64,000 nucleotides of DNA from Hydractinia symbiolongicarpus (taxonomy: Eukaryota > Cnidaria > Hydrozoa > Anthoathecata > Hydractiniidae): NCBI RefSeq assembly GCF_029227915.1, contig NW_026633880.1, forward strand, positions 62,001-126,000. The letters run 5' to 3'. A program made the translations under genes and the position numbers. Positions 13,255 through 19,823 of the stretch are shown here, in pieces; the stretch's first letter is position 1, and each line of letters begins with the position of its first letter. The notes beneath the pieces are model-generated. The model was not told where the DNA came from. It was given only the letters and a program-made list of their open reading frames with translations, and searched no databases.

Positions 13255-13577
13255 CTACTCTTCCTCGCCTTTTGTAAATTTACGCTTTTTAGCTGCTGGC
13301 TTCAAGTCTTGAGCTTCTGGATTTGTTGTCAAAAGGTGCTGTTTCATAATGTATTTGAGCCTGTCAACTGGGTTTTTGATGTTTGAATAATTTATTCTCA
13401 TACGATGCAAATCGTGGTGAATAGATTCTCCACCTTGTTCACCATAAAAACCTAAGCCCGTTCTCCACTTGTTTACAAAATCCAATACATGGTCTTCTAG
13501 TGTGTGCAGCTTTGGACTGATGTATATTGAAGGCCAATTAACTCTTAAATAACACATGAACTGATTGATAGATGTCT
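13255..13577 (-). CDS. Transposon protein, last exon (C-terminal EQGGESIH block)
   Basis: 106 full codons plus a TAG stop, preceded by the acceptor CCAACTTTTAG. The exon starts with AG, which joins the G left by the preceding exon to give a GAG codon. It encodes SINQFMCYLRVNWPS, then PKLHTLEDHV, then GLGFYGEQGGESIHHDLHRM, and ends in a lysine-rich tail (AAKKRKFTKGEEE) that could act as a nuclear signal. The HxLExH ... EQGGESIH pattern is one I recognise from large hypothetical proteins of cnidarian and molluscan genomes that also bear the RAG1-like N-terminus. The Glu of EQGGES could be the last acidic residue of an RNase H-like transposase core, which is inference. The open frame runs upstream to 13596, but the acceptor and phase make the spliced start more likely. 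Confidence 0.75.
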
Positions 13578-13658
13578 CTAAAAGTTGGTTAAACAAATTT
13601 TATAAATTGACTTTTCTACTTTTAAGCATTTCATAAAAATCAAACTTGCATATTTTAC
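13578..13658 (-). other. Putative intron, 81 nt
   Basis: On the minus strand the donor is TTTAG^GTAAAA and the acceptor is CAACTTTTAG^AGAC. The upstream frame ends at a TAA inside this interval (minus-strand AAAGTCAATTTATAA), and removing the 81 nt joins both flanking frames in phase 1. Splicing links MTQEMLSNL to ETSINQFM. Confidence 0.7.
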
Positions 13659-13848
13659 CTAAATTTGATAACATTTCTTGGGTCATAATACATGAAGAAT
13701 TGAATATTGAGTGACACGAACCATACAGCTTGAACAGTTGTTCAAACTTCTTGCATGTTTCTTGACACTCCAGATATAAAACTTGATCATCACATTGATT
13801 CTGTACAATTTCAGGAATACGATCACATAAATACTTTATGTTGCCATC
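13659..13848 (-). CDS. Transposon protein, fourth exon
   Basis: This exon is 190 nt, 63 codons plus one base, open throughout between a TATAG acceptor and a GTAAAA donor. Its product begins DGNIKYLCDRIPEIVQNQ and includes LYLECQETCKKFEQLFKLYG. It is too short and mid-frame for a simple start-to-stop search and is found only by reading the splice frame. Placement between GNHCHKMLK upstream and the EQGGESIH exon downstream fits the order in related proteins as I recall them. No catalytic residue is assigned here. Confidence 0.7.
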
Positions 13849-14021
13849 CTATAATATTGTCTACTGTTTGTTGTAAACCAATTTGTGAAATTATACTTAT
13901 GCATAATACAATTTCATATTTTTCGTTTACTTTATCTTGTTTCAATACAAATTGTATAGCATTGTATTGAAACAAGATAAAGTAAACGAAAATTTTTATA
14001 AATTGCAAAAATAAATCTAAC
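13849..14021 (-). other. Putative intron containing a long perfect palindrome, 173 nt
   Basis: The donor is CTCAAG^GTTAGA and the acceptor is AATATTATAG^GATGG, both read on the minus strand, and both junctions are phase 0. Reading through instead gives hydrophobic junk and stops. The interval holds a near 73-bp hairpin (separate entry), which takes up over 40 percent of the intron. Confidence 0.7.
13920..13992. repeat. Perfect inverted repeat, 31-bp arms, 11-bp loop
   Basis: Positions 13920-13950 are the exact reverse complement of 13962-13992, with ATTGTATAGCA between. The arms contain TTTCGTTTACTTTATC and its complement. It lies inside the second-to-last intron of the transposon gene. Either it is a small fold-back insertion or it arose by local inverted duplication. 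No target duplication is obvious. Confidence 0.93.
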
Positions 14022-14334
14022 CTTGAGCATTTTATGACAATGGTTGCCAATAAAGCTTTTTCCGTGGTACGCCTGCCTCTCAACACCAAGCTCCTGCAGT
14101 GTATCGTCTAGGGATGATACGCAAGGACCAGATCCAATTTCCAATTGGTACTTTTCTTTGAATGCTTTTATGCTTCTATGTTTCTCCTTCAGTTCAAATT
14201 CTAAGTTATCCAACTCTGGTTTGTAGTTTTTTTCAAACTCATCCTTGGTAATTTGTTTAGATATAACCATCCAGTTCATATGTTCCTGCTGGTTATCATA
14301 CTCCTCCAATTCTTTTGACTCATTTTGTAAATTG
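14022..14334 (-). CDS. Transposon protein, third exon (GNHCHKM segment)
   Basis: The exon is open for 104 codons after one leading base that completes a split codon. The acceptor is ATATTTAG just after a TA microsatellite, and the donor is CTCAAG^GTTAGA. The first half is charged and helical (ESKELEEYDNQQEH, DEFEKNYKPELDNLEFELK, KEKHRSIKAFKEKYQ), suggesting a coiled coil. The second half reads GSGPCVSSLDDTLQEL, then VERQAYHGKSFIGNHCHKM, which I regard as a conserved part of this transposon protein family. The upstream boundary is uncertain because the connection to the preceding exon is lost in repeats. Confidence 0.72.
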
Positions 14335-14338
14335 CTAA

Positions 14339-14374
14339 ATATATACATATATATATACATATATATATAGATAT
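14339..14374. repeat. TA-rich microsatellite at a probable deletion junction
   Basis: Imperfect (AT)n with TACAT interruptions. No usable donor lies upstream of it and the following acceptor is only about 24 nt from the nearest GT, too short for an intron. The two coding segments around it are in different frames. This is where I place the loss of the middle of the gene. Confidence 0.7.
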
Positions 14375-14380
14375 GTTATA

Positions 14381-14560
14381 AAGAAATGCAGCCCAAGATA
14401 TGATTGGAAGTAGTATTAATAATAATAAAAATGCATCATTTGAATTTCCTGAAATCATGTTGATTATATTTTTAGCTGTTTTGCTCCGATCAGATAAGCT
14501 TCTTTTACTACTTTCATTTGATAACTTTCTTGGCATGCTGATCGGTGTAACCGTTATTGG
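14381..14560 (-). CDS. Transposon protein, second exon (3' end uncertain)
   Basis: The exon begins after the acceptor TTTATTTTAG and continues the first exon in phase 0. It encodes PITVTPISMPRKLSNESS, then SKRSLSDRSKTAKNIINM, then SGNSNDAFLLL, followed by a hydrophobic stretch ending WAAFL. The basic, serine-rich start looks like a linker between the zinc domain and the transposase body. No donor is visible before the TA microsatellite, so the true exon end is not known and the last dozen codons may not be coding. In intact relatives the catalytic core would be expected to follow, and it is absent here. Confidence 0.6.
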
Positions 14561-14689
14561 CTAAAATAAAGAAATGTTTTTTATTTTTAGTTTTGTTAGA
14601 TATATAATATATATATATATAGTAGAAATATGAATAATTTTCAGGTAAATGCAGAAAAATATGTATATTCTAAATGTTTATTTATATAC
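14561..14689 (-). other. Putative intron, 129 nt
   Basis: The donor is CCACAG^GTATAT and the acceptor is TTCTTTATTTTAG^CC, with a T-rich tract before the acceptor and phase 0 on both sides. It contains a TA run at 14600-14621. Reading through the donor gives only three more codons and a stop. Confidence 0.75.
14600..14621. repeat. TA microsatellite in the first intron
   Basis: Run of TATATAATATATATATATATA, near-perfect (TA)n of about 22 bp on the genomic plus strand, lying inside the first intron of the transposon gene. Confidence 0.85.
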
Positions 14690-15175
14690 CTGTGGTCCTT
14701 TTGTAGCAAATTGAATTGTTTGATTCGGTAGTTTTGACTGTTTAATTTTGATACCAACCAAATGTGTCATGCATTTTTCAATAATTGTCGGTACAGGCTT
14801 AGACGGACTTAGCTTTAAAATGTCGTTGGGTGTCATCAATTCTGGCTCAATGGTTTTTTTCGGCCTTCCACCTTTTTTAGATTTTATAGGCCGTCCCCCT
14901 TTAGATTTAATTTTCGAGAAATTTGATGCACTGCCTTCTTTCCATCTTACTGGGCATTTTGATGTTTTTGTGCCCCGCAAATTACAATTTTGCATTGTGC
15001 AGTAACATTTATTACAAAATTTTGGTGGATGTATTTTGTTTACATCTTGCTCAAAGTCCTCCTGAAATGCTGACTGAAGGCCAGAAAGGTTTTCCTTTAC
15101 AAGATAGGAAACTCTTCCATTCAAAATATTTCCACATATGCGACAAAGTTTGGTTAGATCTGTATGTTCTGCCAT
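14690..15175 (-). CDS. Transposon protein, first exon: RAG1 N-terminal-like zinc domain plus AT-hooks
   Basis: 162 codons from ATG at 15175 to a consensus donor. Residues 10-15 read LCRICG (Cys11, Cys14). Residues 48-57 read IHPPKFCNKC (His49, Cys54, Cys57), with further Cys at 59, 64 and 74. This order matches the zinc-binding region at the amino end of vertebrate RAG1, where LCRIC...IHP.xFC.xC is diagnostic. Residues about 92-107 hold two GGRP motifs in a lysine-rich setting, typical of AT-hooks that bind the minor groove of AT-rich DNA. The domain is known in molluscan N-RAG-TP elements. By analogy it likely serves dimerisation and DNA binding, though in RAG1 it is outside the catalytic core. 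The start is the only Met before the zinc motif. Confidence 0.85.
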
Positions 15176-15759
15176 TCTATAGCTATAATTATTCTAAAAA
15201 ATAATATTATGTAACCAGTTTAATCGTTGCCTTTCCAATTATATTTTTTAACTTAGTCAAAAGCTTTTTGCAAACATAAAGTTTCACATTTCATGACCAT
15301 AAGCTTTTTTTCCTGTCTGTGCCACCATTTTAAAAATTTGAATTTTGTTCAACTTTGATGACAAATATTTTTCAGAAAAAAACTGAAAGCAGTATGGAAC
15401 TTTAAAAAATAGAAAGTATAATCCTTGGGCTTTCGTAACATATAAGTTTGATTAGGTGAAAAACTCTATATAACGTTATAGCCGACCTGTTAGCTAGGTC
15501 ACTTTTTGACTCGACATTTACCGTCTCGTCTTATTTACGTTTGTTGCGCTTGGAAACGACAACAAAATTGTTTTTTGATTTTTTCCACAGCATCTGAAGA
15601 CCTTAGATGCTAGTTAAATAGATTTACATAAGGCCACGCGAGAGTAAAATTTCTGTTATCGACATTAGAAGTTGTGCCTTTATCAGCAACTTTGTTACAA
15701 AATTTTGGAAGCTCGCCCCAGACTCCCGGCAAATGCGCTTAAATTCCATTGTACGGCCG
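15176..15759. other. Transposon right non-coding region (5' side of the gene, promoter region)
   Basis: This 584-bp stretch upstream of the ATG should carry the promoter and 5' untranslated sequence. A TATA-like TATATAAC sits at about 15467-15474, but it is nearly 300 bp from the ATG, so I do not call a promoter. The outermost 60 bp contain GCCGG and GCGCTTAAATTCC motifs that mirror the left subterminal region in inverted form. No open frame of note is seen. Confidence 0.55.
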
Positions 15760-15774
15760 TTTGAATCACCCGTG
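15760..15774 (-). repeat. Right terminal inverted repeat
   Basis: TTTGAATCACCCGTG, complementary to 12592-12606 at 13 of 15 positions, followed at once by GGAT. Confidence 0.9.
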
Positions 15775-15778
15775 GGAT
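15775..15778. repeat. Target-site duplication GGAT, right copy
   Basis: Second copy of the GGAT that precedes the element. The satellite then continues as TGGTCCCACAG with no bases lost. Confidence 0.93.
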
Positions 15779-18700
15779 TGGTCCCACAGTAAAAAATGAC
15801 TTTTTTATCTTAATTTTTAATTGAAGCGCTACCACAGCGCCCAGTGTAATCGCTGAGTTTCGGCAATCATTTCATATTAAGAAGAATGTTATTTCTTGGA
15901 GTCCAATTGTCTCACTTTCACATTTATAAGGTCACAGTCCATAATCAGTTCAATTAAGTCCCACAGTCAATGGTTTCACTGTTAAAAGCCATACAACCTA
16001 GTAATATCAGATAAATATCGCTAAATACATGTTGGTACGAATATGTGACCCAACCGTTGTAACTCAAACGGACTGACACCGTTAGAAAGTCAATGAAATG
16101 TAGTTTTTGAAACTGTCGCTATTTCTTCAGCGTGCGATAACGAATAGGATTGGTCTTACAGTAAAGAACGACTCATTTATCTAAATTTTTAAATGAAGCG
16201 ATACCACAACGCCCAGTGTAATCGCTGATTTCCGGCAATCACGTCAAATTATGAAGAATGATATTTCTTGGAGTCCAATTGTCTCATTTATCACATTTAT
16301 CAGGTCACAGTCCAAAGTTAGTTCAGTTAAGTCCCACAGTCAATCGTTTCATTGTTAAAAGCAATGCAACCTAGTAATATCAGATAAATATCGCTAAATA
16401 CATGTTGGTACGAATATGTGACCCAACCGTTGAAACTCAAACGGAATGACACCGTTAGAAAGTCAATGAAATGTAGTTTTTGAAACTGTCGCTATTTCTT
16501 AATCGCGCGATAACAGCTAGGATTGGTCCCACAGTAAAAAATGACTTTTTTATCTTAATTTTTAATTGAAGCGCTACCACAGCGCCCAGTGTAATCGCTG
16601 AGTTTCGGCAATCATTTCATATTAAGAAGAATGTTATTTCTTGGAGTCCAATTGTCTCACTTTTACATTTATAAGGTCATAGTCCATAATCAGTTCAATT
16701 AAGTCCCACAGTCAATCGTTTCATTGTTAAAAGCGATGCAACCTAGTAATCTCAGAAAATAATCCCTAAACACATGTTGGTACGAATATGCGACCCAACC
16801 GTTGAAACTCAAACGGACTGGCACCGTTAGAAAGTCAATGAAATGTAGTTTTTGAAACTGTCGCTATTACTTCATCGCGTGATAAGGGCTAGGATTGGTC
16901 CCACAGTTAAAAATGACTTATTAATCTAAATTTTTAAATGAAGAGCTACAACAGCTCCCAGTGTAATCGCTGAGTTTCGGCAATCATTTCATATTAAGAA
17001 GAATGTTTTTTCTTGGAGTCCACATGTCTCACTTTCACATTTATAAGGTCACAGTCCATAATCAGTTCAATTAAGTCCCACAGTCAATCGCAGATAAATA
17101 TCGCTAAATACATGTTGGTACGAATATGTGACCCAACCGTTGAAACTCAAACGGACTGACACCGTTAAAAAGTCAATGAAATGTAGTTTTTTAAACTGTC
17201 GCTATTTCTTCATCGCGCGATAACGGCTAGGATTGGTCCCACAGTAAAAAATGACTTATTAATCTAAATTTTAAATGAAGCGCTACCACAGAGCCCAGTG
17301 TAATCGCTGATTTCCGGCAATCACGTCAAATTAAGAAGAATGTTATTTCTTGGAGTCCAATTGTCTCATTCATCACATTTATCAGGTCACAGTCCAAAGT
17401 TAGTTCAGTTAAGTCCCACAGTCAATCGTTTCATTATTAAAAGCGATGCAACCTAGTAATATAAGATAAATATCGCTAAATACATGTTGGTACGAATATG
17501 TGACCCAACCGTTGAAACTCAAACGGACTGACACCGTTAGAAAGTCAATGAAATGTAGTTTTTGAAACTGTCGCTATTTCTTAATCGCGCGATAACAGCT
17601 AGGATTGGTCCCACAGTAAAAAATGACTTTTTTATCTTAATTTTTAATTGAAGCGCTACCACAGCGCCCAGTGTAATCGCTGAGTTTCGGCAATCATTTC
17701 ATATTAAGAAGAATGTTATTTCTTGGAGTCCAATTGTCTCACTTTTACATTTATAAGGTCATAGTCCATAATCAGTTCAATTAAGTCCCACAGTCAATCG
17801 TTTCATTGTTAAAAGCGATGCAACCTAGTAATCTCAGAAAATAATCCCTAAACACATGTTGGTACGAATATGCGACCCAACCGTTGAAACTCAAACGGAC
17901 TGGCACCGTTAGAAAGTCAATGAAATGTAGTTTTTGAAACTGTCGCTATTACTTCATCGCGTGATAAGGGCTAGGATTGGTCCCACAGTTAAAAATGACT
18001 TATTAATCTAAACTTTTAAATGAAGCGCTACAACAGCTCCCAGTGTAATCGCTGAGTTTCGGCAAGCATTTCATATTAAGAAGAATGTTATTTCTTGGAG
18101 TCCAATTGTCTCACTTTCACATTTATAAGGTCACAGTCCATAATCAGTTCAATTAAGTCCCACAGTCAATCGCAGATAAATATCGCTAAATACATGTTGG
18201 TACGAATATGTGACCCAACCGTTGAAACTCAAACGGACTGACACCGTTAAAAAGTCAATGAAATGTAGTTTTTGAAACTGTCGCTATTTCTTCATCGCGC
18301 GATAACGGCTAGGATTGGTCCCACAGTAAAAAATGACTTATTAATCTAAATTTTAAATGAAGCGCTACCACAGAGCCCAGTGTAATCGCTGAGTTTCGGC
18401 AATCATTTCATATTAAGAAGAATGTTATTTCTTGGAGTCCAATTGTCTCACTTTCACATTTATAAGGTCACAGTCCATAATCAGTTCAATTAAGTCCCAC
18501 AGTCAATGGTTTCACTGTTAAAAGCCATACAACCTAGTAATATCAGAAAAATATCGCTAAATACATGTTGGTACGAATATGTGACCCAACCGTTGTAAGT
18601 CAAACGGATTGACACCGTTAGAAAGTCAATGAAATGTAGTTTTTGAAACTGTCGCTATTTTTTCACCGCATGATAACGGGTAGGATTGGTCCCACAGTAA

Positions 18701-19155
18701 AGAACGGCTTATTTATCTAAATTTTTAAATGAAGCGCTACCACAACGCCCAGTGTAATCGCTGATGTCCGGCAATCATGTCAAATTAAGAAGAACGTTAT
18801 TTCTTGGAGTCCAATTTCCTCATTTATCACATTTATCAGGTCACAATCCAAAGTTAGTTCAATTAAATCCCACAGTCAATCGTTTCACTGTTAAAAGCGA
18901 TGCAACCTAGTAATATCAGATAAATATCGCTAAATACATGTTGGTACGAATATGTGACCCAACCGTTGAAACTCAAACGCACTGACACCGTTAAAAAGTC
19001 AATGAAATGTAGTTTTTGAAATTGTCGCTATTTCGTAAGCGCGCGATAACAGCTAGGATTGGTCCCACAGTAAAAAATGACTTTTTTATCTTAATTTTTA
19101 ATTGAAGCGCTACCACAGCGCCCAGTGTAATCGCTGAGTTTCGGCAATCATTTCA
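15779..19155 (+). repeat. 373-bp satellite array, middle block (about 9 monomers)
   Basis: The same satellite in the same orientation resumes in register after the transposon and runs to the second insertion. It includes two shortened monomers and a three-monomer higher-order repeat. No gene is visible. Confidence 0.97.
16260..18420 (+). repeat. Three-monomer higher-order repeat, period 1082 bp, with a shortened monomer
   Basis: Two copies are offset by 1082 bp. Both contain the TTAATCGCGCGATAACAGC variant, the AAAATAATCCCTAAAC variant and the same internal deletion, where CAGTCAATCG runs directly into CAGATAAATATCG (17091 and 18173). The deletion removes about 34 bp, from TTTCATTG to GTAATAT, which explains why the period falls short of three full monomers. 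The deletion therefore predates the duplication. Confidence 0.88.
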
Positions 19156-19263
19156 TCTCTTATAATAATACGCTAAGTGTGTCTGTCTGTCACTTTTGCA
19201 AAGTGGATAAAATTTCTTTGATAAAGTCTATAAAACATCGCCTATAAATTTGTTCTGTAAATT

Positions 19264-19461
19264 AGCAAACTTTGACGTTAAAGCAATATTGACGTCAAAG
19301 GAAAGTATATTAAGATTAGTGAAGCCATTGCATTGCACTTTTAAATTTAAGGCTTAATAACTAGCAAACTTTGACGTTAAAGCAATATTGACGTCAAAGG
19401 AAAGTATATTAAGATTAGTGAAGCCATTGCATTGCACTTTTAAATTTAAGGCTTAATAACT
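19264..19461 (+). repeat. 99-bp tandem duplication inside the 683-bp insertion
   Basis: Copies at 19264-19362 and 19363-19461 appear identical. Each begins AGCAAACTTTGACGTTAAAG and ends GGCTTAATAACT. Each also contains an inverted pair TTTGACGT / GACGTCAAA. Internal minisatellite units of this kind are usual in small non-autonomous rolling-circle elements. Confidence 0.95.
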
Positions 19462-19809
19462 TGGAAACGGGTGGAAATAACTGACGTCATCTCCTGCGTG
19501 GGTAACTAGGGACCACCTAGGACCAATTTGGGTAAGTTTCCCAAACCTGGGTCCCCAAATCCGTTTCGGAATGGGTGGGTTGATGACGTCATCAAAAAAC
19601 CTTTAAACCCTAATATCTCTGCAACCGTTTGTCAAAAGTACATAATCCTATACATTTTCTTGATCAGCGTTTCAAGATCTATACGATAGAGGCAACAGGT
19701 ATACAAATTTCTAAAAAAAATTTATCGGTTTTGACCGGGCCATTGCTGACGTCAGCAAAATCTTTAAATTCTTATATCTCATTAACATCAAAATTTTTAT
19801 CCTGCTTTA

Positions 19810-19823
19810 GTGGATTTTTCCAC
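19810..19823. repeat. Short terminal hairpin of the 683-bp insertion
   Basis: GTGGA, TTTT loop, TCCAC: a perfect 5-bp stem 15 nt inside the 3' boundary. A hairpin close to the 3' end is the usual termination signal of rolling-circle transposons. The stem is short, so this alone is weak. Confidence 0.6.

Larger units (their letters stand above)
12592..15774 (-). mobile_element. DNA transposon with RAG1-N-terminal-like protein (N-RAG-TP type), 3183 bp
   Basis: A complete insertion in one satellite monomer, bounded by 15-bp terminal inverted repeats (13 of 15 matching) and a 4-bp GGAT duplication. Subterminal similarity also exists: both ends carry a GGAAT-YTAA motif and a GCGCAT motif followed by GGG within about 55 bp. 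It carries a single spliced minus-strand gene spanning 15175-13255. The first exon has the zinc-binding fold seen at the amino end of RAG1. The last has an EQGGESIH block I recognise in long invertebrate transposon proteins. The nearest described group I can name is N-RAG-TP from Aplysia. Ends beginning with CAC recall RAG and Transib elements, but those make 5-bp duplications, so the superfamily stays open (Academ and Sola make 3-4 and 4 bp). Missing middle exons suggest a non-autonomous copy. Confidence 0.88.

Noticed and set aside
13755-13970. Plus-strand open frame of 71 codons in the transposon
   Set aside because: It is antisense to the spliced minus-strand gene and spans an exon, an intron and the palindrome; low-complexity product with no motif.
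13823-14089. Minus-strand open frame of 88 codons crossing the palindrome
   Set aside because: Mostly intronic; its hydrophobic product ends where the properly spliced exon begins in another frame.
14044-14226. Plus-strand open frame of 60 codons in the transposon
   Set aside because: Exact antisense of the third exon, which has the better-supported minus-strand reading.
14748-15204. Plus-strand open frames over the first exon
   Set aside because: Antisense shadows of the zinc-domain exon, whose motif pattern is far more specific.
15460-15480. TATA box of the transposon gene
   Set aside because: TATATAAC is present but nearly 300 bp upstream of the ATG in AT-rich DNA; not enough to call.
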